A DNA stretch of 64,000 nt from Paenibacillus sp. E222 (GTDB taxonomy: Bacteria; Bacillota; Bacilli; Paenibacillales; Paenibacillaceae), in NCBI RefSeq assembly GCF_013401555.1, contig NZ_CP058552.1:1-64000 (forward strand). The letters run 5' to 3'. Positions 37,642 through 46,204 of this stretch are shown here, in pieces (the stretch's first letter is position 1; each line of letters begins with the position of its first letter). The notes beneath the pieces were generated by a model. The model was given only the letters and a program-made list of their open reading frames with translations. It searched no databases and was not told the origin of the DNA. Position numbers and translations under genes: made by a program.

Positions 37642-38054
37642 ATGAATTCTACTTAACTCAAACAAACATATACGATTTTTTTATCTGAGAGCCTTGTAGA
37701 TATACTCGGCTCTTTAATTATGTAATAAGAAACCACTTCACTAGATTCCATCCTCTTTTTCCAAAAGAAGTAGAATCATTATAGTGCATCTTCGGCGTGA
37801 CGTGTACATAACAACTGAAAAATGAGTACAAAGTCTTTATCCTTTTGGGTAGTAGACAGTAGGTACATTCAAGTACTTAGGCAGTTGTTACCAGTAATAA
37901 GCTCACACTTTTGCGTGTATACGTGAGGAAATAAATCTAGCTTTATCCTAATAAAGTTAGTAGGCAGTAACTGTCCACATAATTTCTAGATATGCCACTG
38001 CCCTCACTTTAACATGCTATTCATTCAAAGGTATTTACCCTAATCAATCATGAT
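37642..38054. other. Intergenic stretch without a recognised gene
   Basis: No open frame with a ribosome site or recognisable protein is seen. A weak GAGCC/GGCTC stem at 37687-37713 followed by TTTAATTA may end the lipoprotein transcript. Confidence 0.5.
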
Positions 38055-38336
38055 TCATTCCACCCACAAGGATACCCATATAAAAATGCTGAACAACATA
38101 ACTGGCATAAGCGCCCCAGTGGCTAACATGATCCAAAGTGTTACTGGCCTTACATTCTGGAAGTATTGATCAAACCAGTGAAATCGTTCTTTCCGCCATT
38201 TGGCAAACTTGAGTTGCCTGATCATATGCTTCAACATTTTATGCCGTTGCTTTCCTTCCTCCACTTCTTCCAGCGCATGTCTTAACTCGTCATACAAACA
38301 CGCCTCTTCCTGCTCAGCCAGTGTGGTTGTCGTCAT
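38055..38336 (-). CDS. Small C-terminally anchored membrane protein (93 aa)
   Basis: The first 65 residues are charged and helical, probably a coiled coil (EQEEACLYDELRHALEEVEE). The last 25 (PVTLWIMLATGALMPVMLFS) form one or two TM helices. ATG at 38336 follows a GGAGGG site. No family recognised. Confidence 0.6.
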   Translation of the reverse strand: MTTTTLAEQEEACLYDELRHALEEVEEGKQRHKMLKHMIRQLKFAKWRKERFHWFDQYFQNVRPVTLWIMLATGALMPVMLFSIFIWVSLWVE

Positions 38337-38408
38337 TCTGCATCCCCTCCTTTACCTAATTTAACACGGAAACGTGACCAAAGTTTGGAATTTTATAGAG
38401 AAATGAAC

Positions 38409-38610
38409 TTAAGATTGCTCAGGTTCCACAATCATCTTCACCAACTCCTGATCTGAAGTTCTAAGAACAGGCCATTCTTTCAGAACAAGTCCGGATCAAG
38501 CTGTCTTCCCTCGTGTGATGCACAGCAAAAAGCGATCCTCTTCCATGACCAGCGTCAAGTTGGAGAACCGCCATAATGTACCGTTTAATACAATTCAGTC
38601 GGGTTAAACA
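38409..38610 (-). pseudogene. Remnant of an unidentified gene
   Basis: Coding-like segments in the minus strand (NGTLWRFSNLTLVMEEDRFL, then after a stop and shift GLVLKEWPVLRTSDQELVKM) end at TAA 38409-38411. There is no start or ribosome site. I read this as a decayed C-terminal fragment next to galactokinase. Family not recognised. Confidence 0.35.
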
Positions 38611-38634
38611 TCACAGTGTGATACAACGATTACA

Positions 38635-39933
38635 TTAGCCCACGTTTTTGATCAATTCATTCAAGCACACAGCACCCTGCGCACGCACATTAACCACAAT
38701 AATTGGCGTATCCAGCATACCGTGCATCCAGGACATATACTCCTCAACCTTTTCGTTGGGAAGAATCGTCAGAATGACCCCTGCAAATCCACCGCCGTGT
38801 ATACGGCAAGCACCATCGCCCAGCTTTTGCAGATAATTCTCAGTTAACGCCAATGCGATACCAATCTCCTGTTCCTTCACCGAGCCGCTCTGATATACAT
38901 TCTGGAGCCATTTCCAGGAAGAGTTCCCGGATGCCGTAATCAGATTCAAGAAATCAGCAAAACTACCTTCCCGCAAGGCCTGTACCTGACCGTCCACTCG
39001 ATTGTTTTCCTCCAAGAAATGCAGCGCACGCAGTACCGCGCGATCCCCTGCAGCTTCACGTACCTGCTTGAGATTGGCGTAGATCGCCTCAGCCGTAATT
39101 TCCCGGACATACTCACTGCCCAGCGCTTTAGCAACCGCTCTCATCTCATATGGTACAGCAGCGTAATCCTCCGTCAGATCCGCGTGATTCCCACCTGTGT
39201 TTACAATGACCAAGGAGTAACCGTTTTGTTGGAAATCCCATTGTACAGGCTCAATTGCAGGCTCGGCCGGATTTTCAAAATCAATCGCAATTAGCCCTCC
39301 ATGGGCACAAGCCATCTGATCCAGCAGACCGGATGGTTTATTCCAATAGTTGTTCTCCGCATACTGACCAATCTTGGACATGACGACCACATCTAATGTG
39401 CCCTCATTATAGAAATGATTCAGAATCGTACAAATCAGCATCTCGAACGATGCCGACGAGCTCAGCCCGGACGCCGAGAACACGTTACTGGAGATGTACG
39501 CCTGGAAGCCGCCCACTTTGTATCCGAACTTCTCAAATCCCGCAGCCATACCACGAATCAAAGCTGTAGTGCCGTCGTCCTCAGCCTTCGGTGCCAAATC
39601 TGTGAGATCGATTACATATTTCTGTTCATAGCCTTCTGAATAAAAGGTAATTACCGAATCCGTCGTTGGCGCAGCCACCGCTATCGTATCCAGCGTAATA
39701 CTGCCCGCCAGCACCTTGCCGTGGTTATGATCCGTGTGGTTGCCGCCAATTTCGCTGCGTCCAGCCGCACTGAACAATTTGCTGCACACTTGTACGCCAA
39801 AATACTGTTCGAATGATTCATTGAGCTTGGTGTAACGTGCTGTCTGTTCTTCTAGTTGTTGCTGACCGTACATTTGGGCAAGCAGCGCTTGGCCTGAAGT
39901 GGATTGGATCAGTTCCAGTGGTTGAGTGTTCAT
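38635..39933 (-). CDS. galK: Galactokinase (GHMP kinase family)
   Basis: ATG at 39933 (MNTQPLELIQSTSGQALLAQ) is seven bases after AGGAGG; the longer frame has no site. The 432-residue protein carries the galactokinase signature GRSEIGGNHTDHNHGKVLAG (residues about 53-72) and the GHMP ATP-binding loop FSASGLSSSASFE. GGGFAGVILTIL near the C-terminus is the third GHMP motif. It phosphorylates galactose at C1 in the Leloir pathway. The signature differs slightly from the usual GRVNLIGEHTDY, so a relative such as an N-acetylgalactosamine or arabinose kinase cannot be ruled out. Leloir partners galE and galT are absent here. Confidence 0.85.
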   Translation of the reverse strand: MNTQPLELIQSTSGQALLAQMYGQQQLEEQTARYTKLNESFEQYFGVQVCSKLFSAAGRSEIGGNHTDHNHGKVLAGSITLDTIAVAAPTTDSVITFYSEGYEQKYVIDLTDLAPKAEDDGTTALIRGMAAGFEKFGYKVGGFQAYISSNVFSASGLSSSASFEMLICTILNHFYNEGTLDVVVMSKIGQYAENNYWNKPSGLLDQMACAHGGLIAIDFENPAEPAIEPVQWDFQQNGYSLVIVNTGGNHADLTEDYAAVPYEMRAVAKALGSEYVREITAEAIYANLKQVREAAGDRAVLRALHFLEENNRVDGQVQALREGSFADFLNLITASGNSSWKWLQNVYQSGSVKEQEIGIALALTENYLQKLGDGACRIHGGGFAGVILTILPNEKVEEYMSWMHGMLDTPIIVVNVRAQGAVCLNELIKNVG

Positions 39934-40134
39934 TGATAATCCTCCTATGGATATGCAGCATTTATTTTTGACGTAGATGATAAACAATACGGGGAACAAT
40001 TCATTCCCGTTTACTCTCCCATTATCTCAGCTTCGTTTGGTAAAAGGTAGGGTAGAATTGCAAGTTTGCAAGCGTTTTTTAAATTGATTTTATTTTACAA
40101 TCATAGGCTTAACTTCGCTCCAATTGGCGTTCGC

Positions 40135-40953
40135 TTATTTCAGAAAGGGTGCGATGCTATCCTTCAACGAAGTTACCGGATGACCCATCCATTGCTCAAG
40201 GTCCTTCGATGTAGATACCGTATCTATACTACTTAAAAAAGGGTAGATCCAGTGCTGCACTGACACATCCTCGCTGTGAATAACGGTCTTGCCTGCAAAC
40301 GCTGTAAGCACCTCAGCCAGATCAGCAAAGGTCCAAGTTTTTGGCGCGGCCAGCTCATAGATTTGCTGCTCATATCCTTTGCCTGCGAGTACGTTCGAAA
40401 TTGCCTGTGCAAGATCGCTACGTGTTACAGCATTGAACCGCCAATTTCCGGGACGAGTTGTCAGTACACCACTTTGTATCGCCTCATTTAATCCAAGTAC
40501 ATCCACAAAATCAATGTACAGCCCGTTGCGCAAAATCGTATACTTCATACCTGAATCAAATATGACCTGCTCGGTAAGTCTATGAACGCTTACTGGAATT
40601 TTAAGACCCGTCTGAGGAAAAGCAAAGCTGGTATAGAAGATATGTTCAACTCCTGCTTTCTTCGCTGCATGAATTACACTAGTATGTTGAGTTAGCCGCA
40701 CCGTATCATCGGTATGTGAGCTAGAGATCAGCAGCAATTTATTCACACCGTTAAAAGCTTTCTGGCATGTTTCCGGACTATCATAGTCCATGAAGCGAAC
40801 CTCTCCACCCTGATCCTTTAATGCTTCTAAGGTTGAGGACATACTCAAATTACGGACACCTGCAATAATTTTTGTAGCCGGAATTTTATCAAGCAGATTT
40901 GCGATAATCAGATTGCCTAATTGTCCTGTCGCTCCAGTAATCATAATAGACAT
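40135..40953 (-). CDS. NmrA-type SDR oxidoreductase (quinone oxidoreductase-like)
   Basis: ATG at 40953 (MSIMITGATGQLGNLIIANL) gives the NAD(P)-binding motif GATGQLG at once; the longer frame overlaps the ribosome site. The 272-residue protein has the atypical-SDR features of NmrA/QorB-like enzymes, including VEHIFYTSFAFPQTGLKIPV and the C-terminal substrate lobe. The catalytic Tyr-Lys pair of classical SDRs is not evident. An 18-bp dyad upstream (40991-41008) is repeated before the adjacent marR-type gene, so the two are likely co-regulated. A redox-stress role is inferred. Confidence 0.82.
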   Translation of the reverse strand: MSIMITGATGQLGNLIIANLLDKIPATKIIAGVRNLSMSSTLEALKDQGGEVRFMDYDSPETCQKAFNGVNKLLLISSSHTDDTVRLTQHTSVIHAAKKAGVEHIFYTSFAFPQTGLKIPVSVHRLTEQVIFDSGMKYTILRNGLYIDFVDVLGLNEAIQSGVLTTRPGNWRFNAVTRSDLAQAISNVLAGKGYEQQIYELAAPKTWTFADLAEVLTAFAGKTVIHSEDVSVQHWIYPFLSSIDTVSTSKDLEQWMGHPVTSLKDSIAPFLK

Positions 40954-40990
40954 CCTATTTTCCCCTCCTTTAAATGAAATTATAATCAAG

Positions 40991-41008
40991 TAGTTAAGTT
41001 ATTAACTA
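40991..41008. promoter_or_regulatory. MarR-type operator upstream of SDR gene
   Basis: TAGTTAAGTTATTAACTA lies 38 bases upstream of the SDR start. Its exact reverse complement occurs at 41633-41650 before the MarR gene. Confidence 0.75.
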
Positions 41009-41120
41009 AATGGACAGAATGATCAGCTGGACTTTAACATATTCCTCGCTGGACCAATCATATCCATTTCCACACAACCCGCTCTAGAATCTTCTGATCA
41101 TAACACCGTTTTAAACTGTA

Positions 41121-41612
41121 TTAAGACATGTTCAGCTTCTGTAACAAAATGATCAACTGATGCTGCTCTTGTTCATCCAATTTGTCCATCTGTCTTGCTA
41201 CAGCTTCACGATTTCCCGGAAGATGCCCACTCAATAATGTCCGTCCAGCATCGGTAATGGAAATCACCGTCTTGCGACCATCTCGGGCATGTTCAGCTCT
41301 CGCGATATAACCATCACGCTCCAGTGGTGTTAGCAGTAAGCTGATATTAGCCTTGGTGACACCAATTTTTTCGGCAAGCACTGAAGGTAGCATCGTTCCC
41401 CCATCTTTGGCAATCTCCACAAGCACACGGATTCTTGCTCCATTCAGCCCCTTCGACTGCCAGTATTTTTCCGATACGGCTACCAGGTTGGCAGTCGCCT
41501 CAACCATTATGAAAAAAGCTGTATTCGGCAGTGGTAGATGAAGCAAGTATTCCTGCAACGCATCTTGTTTAGAGTCAATTGAGGGCAAGTTTTCTTCTTG
41601 TAATTGGTCCAT
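41121..41612 (-). CDS. MarR-family transcriptional regulator
   Basis: ATG at 41612 (MDQLQEENLPSIDSKQDALQ) is chosen over the upstream frame, which would run through the operator. The 163-residue protein has a winged HTH (GTMLPSVLAEKIGVTKANIS, then LLLTPLERDGYIARAEHARD with the wing DGRKTVISIT). MarR proteins are dimers that release DNA on binding phenolic or oxidising ligands. The identical dyad in front of this gene and of the SDR gene indicates autoregulation and control of the SDR gene. Confidence 0.88.
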   Translation of the reverse strand: MDQLQEENLPSIDSKQDALQEYLLHLPLPNTAFFIMVEATANLVAVSEKYWQSKGLNGARIRVLVEIAKDGGTMLPSVLAEKIGVTKANISLLLTPLERDGYIARAEHARDGRKTVISITDAGRTLLSGHLPGNREAVARQMDKLDEQEQHQLIILLQKLNMS

Positions 41613-41632
41613 ACGGTCTGTTCCTCTCCATT

Positions 41633-41650
41633 TAGTTAATAACTTAACTA
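41633..41650. promoter_or_regulatory. MarR-type operator upstream of marR-like gene
   Basis: TAGTTAATAACTTAACTA begins 21 bases upstream of the regulator start. It is the exact reverse complement of the site at 40991-41008. Confidence 0.75.
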
Positions 41651-41885
41651 TATAGTTTAAGATAACTTTCCCTATTGAAAATGTCAATGTACCCATTTGT
41701 TCAAGACTCCATATCCCCTTTCATTATGCCTAGCAGAAACGATATCAATATCGCTTTGATGAAGCCACTATAAATTCTTATTTTATTGACAAATTACCCT
41801 GTGAATATTTCACAGTGAACTAAAGACACCATGAAATATGGACAGGGTTCAGATTTAGTTTTTTTAAAATATACTCCCTCGTTTT

Positions 41886-42137
41886 TCATTCGGCATCAAA
41901 CAGTTGTTTGCAGAACTCCGAGTATGTAGGTACATGCTCCAACTCATAATTCATGATCTTAATGATCAATCCTTCAACAATGGTCTGTGACAGATCGTCA
42001 CGCTCTTGAGGTCTCACCTGATATCTCATCCGCTGAATGATAGGTTGAAATGCACTAATAATTTGAAGCATGCTCTCCCGATCCCCACTCTGTGCCTTCT
42101 GCACTGCATCATAAAATTCAACGTTGTTTTGATTCAT
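41886..42137 (-). CDS. RsoA-like co-sigma factor (sigma region 2 type)
   Basis: The 83-residue protein reads FYDAVQKAQSGDRESMLQII, then SAFQPIIQRMRYQVRPQERD and DLSQTIVEGLIIKIMNYEL, the pattern of the RsoA/YvrHa helix-turn-helix-like co-sigma proteins that supply a region 2-like part. ATG at 42137 lies within the end of the YvrJ-like gene (20-base overlap). With the sigma-like gene at 42301 it matches the two-part sigma factor SigO-RsoA of Bacillus subtilis. Assignment rests on size, sequence pattern and gene context. Confidence 0.65.
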   Translation of the reverse strand: MNQNNVEFYDAVQKAQSGDRESMLQIISAFQPIIQRMRYQVRPQERDDLSQTIVEGLIIKIMNYELEHVPTYSEFCKQLFDAE

Positions 42138-42297
42138 CTTTAATCACCGCTTTAATTACCTCTATAAGGGTATTAATATTCACTGAGAGTTGATCCAGCT
42201 TCTTCTCAAATCGGGTAAATAAATATAATGTAATCATGATGGGAAAACCGACCTGACTGATTCCACCTATAAAAGTCGCAAATGCGCTATTGTCCAT
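42118..42297 (-). CDS. YvrJ/UviB-family small membrane protein (59 aa)
   Basis: ATG at 42297 follows AGAGGAG at six bases and starts three bases after the sigma gene's stop. The product is MDNSAFATFIGGISQVGFPI, then a hydrophobic span ending TLYLFTRFEKKLDQLSVNIN, and a charged coiled-coil tail (EVIKAVIKDESK). This matches small YvrJ/BhlA/UviB-type proteins. In Bacillus subtilis yvrJ belongs to the SigO-RsoA regulon and lies in the same neighbourhood. A holin-like origin is possible. Confidence 0.75.
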   Translation of the reverse strand: MDNSAFATFIGGISQVGFPIMITLYLFTRFEKKLDQLSVNINTLIEVIKAVIKDESKQR

Positions 42298-42300
42298 TAC

Positions 42301-42924
42301 TTACTCCTCTCTAACCAACACGGTTTTCATTTTTTTCAGAGCTGCATTTCTTGTCTTCGCTATCGCCTGCTGGCTGACCTGAAGTCTGCTCGCAATTTCA
42401 TGATCGTGGTAACCCTGTCCATAATATAGTGTAGTGACATGCTTCTGCTTATCCGTTAAACTATCAAATGCCGATTCCACATACTCATCCGCAAAGCCTT
42501 CCTGGAAATTAGTAGATTGTTTATCCGGCTGTACATTATCCACTGAAGTTTGATAGGCACTCATCTTCTCACCAATACACATACTGGAATCGTCCGAGGA
42601 TGGCCTGTCATAGATCAATACATTTCGGGTAGCATAACGCTGATTACGCCGCATCTGATCGATACTCATGAATTTGAGCGATGATGTGACATAAGTGATA
42701 AATCGAAATTGAAAGAAATATTTGCGGAACGCCTCATTTAACTCTTCTTCCTTACCAGCCTCCCCTCTCAAGGACTCCAACAATAACTTCTGGTGCTTCT
42801 CCTGTTCGAAAAAGTTTAGAACAACCCGATTATGGAATAACGCGGGATTCTGATGCTTGTACTCCTCAAACTGTGCAGTCACCGAATGTGTTGGGTAATG
42901 ACAAATCTTCTCTAAGGAACTCAT
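42301..42924 (-). CDS. Sigma-70-family factor, SigO-like
   Basis: ATG at 42924 follows AAGGAGG. The 207-residue protein has a C-terminal region 4 (FDSLTDKQKHVTTLYYGQGY, then HDHEIASRLQVSQQAIAKTR) that recognises the -35 element. The N-terminal part (NEAFRKYFFQFRFITYVTSS) is only a partial region 2. This fits a split sigma factor in which the downstream RsoA-like protein supplies the missing part. It heads a three-gene operon with YvrJ-like and RsoA-like genes (gaps 3 bases, then overlap). An anti-sigma gene of the YvrL/RsiO type was not found nearby. Confidence 0.75.
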   Translation of the reverse strand: MSSLEKICHYPTHSVTAQFEEYKHQNPALFHNRVVLNFFEQEKHQKLLLESLRGEAGKEEELNEAFRKYFFQFRFITYVTSSLKFMSIDQMRRNQRYATRNVLIYDRPSSDDSSMCIGEKMSAYQTSVDNVQPDKQSTNFQEGFADEYVESAFDSLTDKQKHVTTLYYGQGYHDHEIASRLQVSQQAIAKTRNAALKKMKTVLVREE

Positions 42925-43091
42925 ATGACTCCGCCTCCTTCACTTTTTATATTTACGAAGGCGTTTTTGGCAGAAGAAAAAACAACCATAAATAAGAACA
43001 TTTGTTCTCTTTATTATACTATATTTTTTCCCATATCGTACAAAATAATTAAAAATCCATCCCTCAGATGATTATCCTCATGACCCTGAGA

Positions 43092-43133
43092 TATAAAAAA
43101 TAAGACACCAGCACAATTAGGCTGATGTCTCAT
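43092..43133 (-). terminator. Rho-independent terminator
   Basis: Minus-strand stem AGACATCAGC/GCTGGTGTCT (one wobble), loop CTAATTGT, then TTATTTTTTAT. It may end transcripts from the exported-protein gene at 43492. Confidence 0.7.
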
Positions 43134-43265
43134 TATCACTTTCAGGGTGAATAATCCTTATCTTTGGAGATTAACGACAGAGAAAACAAAAAGATAAGTA
43201 TTTTTTTCATCATATACTCCATATTAGGTTGTTTTTAGATAAGTTCATCACGCTTTATGAAATAG

Positions 43266-43429
43266 ATTGGCACCGATCAAATAATTCATAGAGGTGATTA
43301 CACATATCTAACCAACGCAGGTGTAGATGTAGTGATTACACGAACTTCAGAAATACTGTAGGCATTAATGATCGCGGGGTTCTGGACGATACAAAAACAG
43401 CTGTTGGATCTCTTGGTGTATTGCGATAA
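43266..43429 (+). pseudogene. Remnant of an unidentified gene, frameshifted
   Basis: One frame reads IGTDQIIHRGDYTYLTNAGV, then DVVITRTS. After a shift the next frame reads NTVGINDRGVLDDTKTAVGS to TAA at 43427. The segments are protein-like and abut, but there is no start codon or ribosome site. I could not identify the family. Probably a fragment left after deletion. Confidence 0.4.
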
Positions 43430-43491
43430 CCGTCAGGAGCCACGTAATTAAATAGAAAGCTGGGAGACTAATCTCCCAGCTTTACTTCGTT

Positions 43492-44253
43492 TTACATTGC
43501 TTTTGGATATTCATTGAGGCGTTTGTTCACATCCAGCCCAATCGTGACCTTCCTGGTTTTGCGATTTTCGGAAGAAAACCAGTTTTTTAATGCTGAATAC
43601 TCGCTTGTTTCCAACGCTGCCGTTTCAATGTTGAACTGGTTATTATCTATCCAATCATATGAGATGATGGGCCAAGTTGGCTTCAACATAAATGGTTCTT
43701 CAAGAGCAGCTGATGTATACGGAATGATTTTTAATTTTTCGAGATCTACGGCAACAAGAATTTGTCTTTTGACCAGACTACCTTCGTCATAAGCGTAACG
43801 AATTAACACCTTTTTATGATCTGAAGAAACTTTATAATCCTGAAATATGCCCACAGGCATGGTTAGACCTTCGCTTTTATTCCCATCGGTTTGGACTAGA
43901 ATGGTGGAACACTCCTTGGACCCACACCCATATTTTAGCATCACATACATATTAGAAGAAGGTACATCCAATGAAGTAAATTGAGTGCGCGCAATCTCCG
44001 TTTGAATATCCCCTTCATTCAATAAATAATTCTTATACTGAGGAATGTCGTTAAGGGATAATTTTACAGATTCCCCCTCACTTTTGATTTCAACGATATC
44101 AGGTAAAGTGGATAATTCGGTATGCGGGAGTTCCGTCTCGGTGGAGACTGTTTCAGTCGCCTCACTCGCGGATGAGCTGGTTAAGTACAACCAAACCGTA
44201 CTCCCTGAACCGACAAGCAACAGGAGCAAGAAAGGGATCATATATTTTTTCAT
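43492..44253 (-). CDS. Membrane-anchored exported protein of unknown function
   Basis: ATG at 44253 (MKKYMIPFLLLLLVGSGSTV) is nine bases after GAGG; the longer frame overlaps the site. It has an N-terminal signal anchor, then a Thr/Ser/Glu-rich linker (ETVSTETELPHTELST) and a beta-rich extracellular domain of about 200 residues. A CGSKEC segment could form a disulfide. No family recognised. It is divergent from the lysozyme-like gene at 44337. Confidence 0.6.
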   Translation of the reverse strand: MKKYMIPFLLLLLVGSGSTVWLYLTSSSASEATETVSTETELPHTELSTLPDIVEIKSEGESVKLSLNDIPQYKNYLLNEGDIQTEIARTQFTSLDVPSSNMYVMLKYGCGSKECSTILVQTDGNKSEGLTMPVGIFQDYKVSSDHKKVLIRYAYDEGSLVKRQILVAVDLEKLKIIPYTSAALEEPFMLKPTWPIISYDWIDNNQFNIETAALETSEYSALKNWFSSENRKTRKVTIGLDVNKRLNEYPKAM

Positions 44254-44336
44254 AACCTTTTTCCTCATTTCAGGTTGTTTTAAAGTCGACTTCGTTCGCC
44301 TTATGAGTATTCCCAAACATAAGGAGATGAAGTTAT

Positions 44337-45056
44337 ATGGCACTTACAGACAGCTTGAAAGACAAATTGTTGAGAAATACCGGATTTTTTGAAGGAAACG
44401 ATGGTTATTCCACCGTTTCAGGTAATTTTGATGGACAAGGAATTTCGTTCGGCATTATCCAGTACAACTTTGGTCAAGGGACCCTGCAACCTTTACTAAA
44501 AGAGTACATTCAGAACAACGAAACCGAGTTCAAAGCCGTATTCGGTACTTCCAAAGCCGCGACCCTGAAAGATGTGGTCAACAACAAAACGAAATCACAA
44601 CAAATTGATTGGGGCGCCAGTATCTCAACAAGCGGCGGTAATGTGGTATCCGAATGGAAGACACTGTTTGAGTCCATGGGGGCAAAGTCTGCGAACCAGG
44701 CACTTCAACGTAAATATGCCGAAAGTTATTTTGATCGCGCCGTCACCTTCGCTGGCAAATTCGGCATTATTAGCACGCAGGGGCTTGCCTTCTTATTCGA
44801 TCATTCCGTTCAGTCCTGGAGTCTTTCCGGAGAAAGCTCAATCATTTCCGAAATTAAATCTCTCGAAAAAGCATGGAGAGATATGGGAGAGACAGGTCGT
44901 TATCCCGATAAAGAACGATTGTATTCTGTCTTGAAAGGAGTTAGCGGCTCAGATCCAATTGCCCGTAGAACAGCTATTCGTAATGGATCAGGCACCGTAC
45001 ACGGAAAGAGTTATAACATTTCAACATTTGGATTGTCATACTCGACCAACTTTTAA
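44337..45056 (+). CDS. Lysozyme/chitosanase-fold cell-wall hydrolase-like protein
   Basis: ATG at 44337 follows AAGGAG. The 239-residue protein lacks a signal peptide. Near the N-terminus it has NTGFFEGNDGYSTVSGNF, then FDGQGISFGIIQYNFGQGTL. The Glu in FFEG and the Gly-rich SFGIIQ segment fit the lysozyme-like fold shared by GH46-type and phage-tail lysozymes. The absent signal peptide suggests a phage-type or specially exported enzyme. Substrate not known. A strong terminator follows. Confidence 0.6.
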   Translation: MALTDSLKDKLLRNTGFFEGNDGYSTVSGNFDGQGISFGIIQYNFGQGTLQPLLKEYIQNNETEFKAVFGTSKAATLKDVVNNKTKSQQIDWGASISTSGGNVVSEWKTLFESMGAKSANQALQRKYAESYFDRAVTFAGKFGIISTQGLAFLFDHSVQSWSLSGESSIISEIKSLEKAWRDMGETGRYPDKERLYSVLKGVSGSDPIARRTAIRNGSGTVHGKSYNISTFGLSYSTNF

Positions 45057-45070
45057 TTTGGTAAAAGCGG

Positions 45071-45095
45071 AACACCCCCTCGTGGGGTGTTTTTC
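45071..45095 (+). terminator. Terminator of lysozyme-like gene
   Basis: AACACCCC/GGGGTGTT with loop CTCGT and TTTTT. Confidence 0.85.
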
Positions 45096-45214
45096 CAATT
45101 TAAAAGCATTATATAATAAGGATCTTTGGTGGGGGTTTCAGTTCTGTCTCAAAGTTCAAAGGAATTGAACCAAAATTGTAACAATTAGTAAATAAACTAT
45201 TTAGCGATTTCTCC

Positions 45215-45245
45215 TTGACTGTTACGTCAGGTCATACTTGATAAT
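45215..45245 (+). promoter_or_regulatory. MerR-type promoter with 19-bp spacer
   Basis: TTGACT (45215-45220) and GATAAT (45240-45245) are separated by 19 bases, longer than the usual 17. TGAC and GTCA half-sites lie between them. This layout is typical of promoters remodelled by MerR activators. It drives the peptidase-merR operon, so the encoded MerR protein probably controls it. Confidence 0.65.
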
Positions 45246-45277
45246 GATCTCAAGTTCACCTAAAGGAGAGATTAAGG

Positions 45278-46204
45278 ATGAAAATTACCGCTTTGCGCTC
45301 AGATCAAATCTATGAAGAGATCATTCAGGCTGCACCCGATGAGAAATTGGAGTTATACCGCGAGCGAATGATGGGTCCTTTCATGAACAAATGGAACATA
45401 CAACATATCCCGTTTCGCTCTCATGAGCCTCACGGCTTCGATGTGATCATGATGAATAACTTTATGAATATCGCTCCCGCAGATATCACACCTGAGATTA
45501 ACGAATCGCTAGCAGCGATTTCGTCTGAAGCATTTTGGCAACAGTGTCATGAAGCCGTTCGTACGAGTCTATCTACCTTTACAGATCATGGGATTGAGCT
45601 GTCTGTCTCCGAATATCTATATACGATTTTATTAGGCGATAAGAACAGTCCATCACTCACCATGAACGAAGGTATCAGCGGAGATGGCGGCATTCCTGGT
45701 TATATTATTGCGAACCTGATTCCGGGTGCGTATACTTTACCTCGTATTCAATCCGTGTTAGCTCATGAATGCAATCATAATGTGAGATATCAATTTATCC
45801 AGTGGAATCCACAGATTACGCTTGGAGAAATGGTTGTTAGTGAGGGGTTGGCTGAGAGCTTTGCGACATCCCTGTATGGAGAAAAGTTGCTAGGCCCCTG
45901 GGTAGCCAAAACGGATATGGAGACTTTGAACACCTTAATTAAACCAAAAATGAAAGACCAGCTGCATCTCACCGGTTTTGACCAGATTAATCCGTATCTA
46001 TACGGCGATGAACTTGCCATCATGCAAAACTTCACGCCCGTTGGTATGCCCTATGCGGCTGGCTATGCCTGCGGTTATCACTTAATCCAATATTATTTGA
46101 ATAAAACAGGTACACCGATCACCGAAGCAACCATCACTCCGGCAAGTGACATCCTTGCGGAAACAAAGGACTTTTGGAATGAAGACACCCTATTTCACCG
46201 TTAA
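45278..46204 (+). CDS. DUF2268-family putative zinc metallopeptidase
   Basis: ATG at 45278 follows AAAGGAGAG. The 308-residue cytoplasmic protein contains HECNHN (HExxH-type zinc site, residues about 161-166) and a downstream glutamate-containing helix MVVSEGLAESFATSLYG that would give the third ligand. This matches the DUF2268 predicted Zn-protease domain. The next gene, a MerR-family regulator, overlaps its end by 26 bases. The pair resembles drug- or stress-inducible MerR operons. Substrate unknown. Confidence 0.8.
   Translation: MKITALRSDQIYEEIIQAAPDEKLELYRERMMGPFMNKWNIQHIPFRSHEPHGFDVIMMNNFMNIAPADITPEINESLAAISSEAFWQQCHEAVRTSLSTFTDHGIELSVSEYLYTILLGDKNSPSLTMNEGISGDGGIPGYIIANLIPGAYTLPRIQSVLAHECNHNVRYQFIQWNPQITLGEMVVSEGLAESFATSLYGEKLLGPWVAKTDMETLNTLIKPKMKDQLHLTGFDQINPYLYGDELAIMQNFTPVGMPYAAGYACGYHLIQYYLNKTGTPITEATITPASDILAETKDFWNEDTLFHR

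Larger units (their letters stand above)
42925..43491. other. Intergenic stretch with a terminator and a gene remnant
   Basis: The first 150 bases are the AT-rich promoter region of the sigma operon. A terminator lies at 43092-43133 and a coding remnant at 43266-43429. Nothing else is recognised. Confidence 0.5.
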
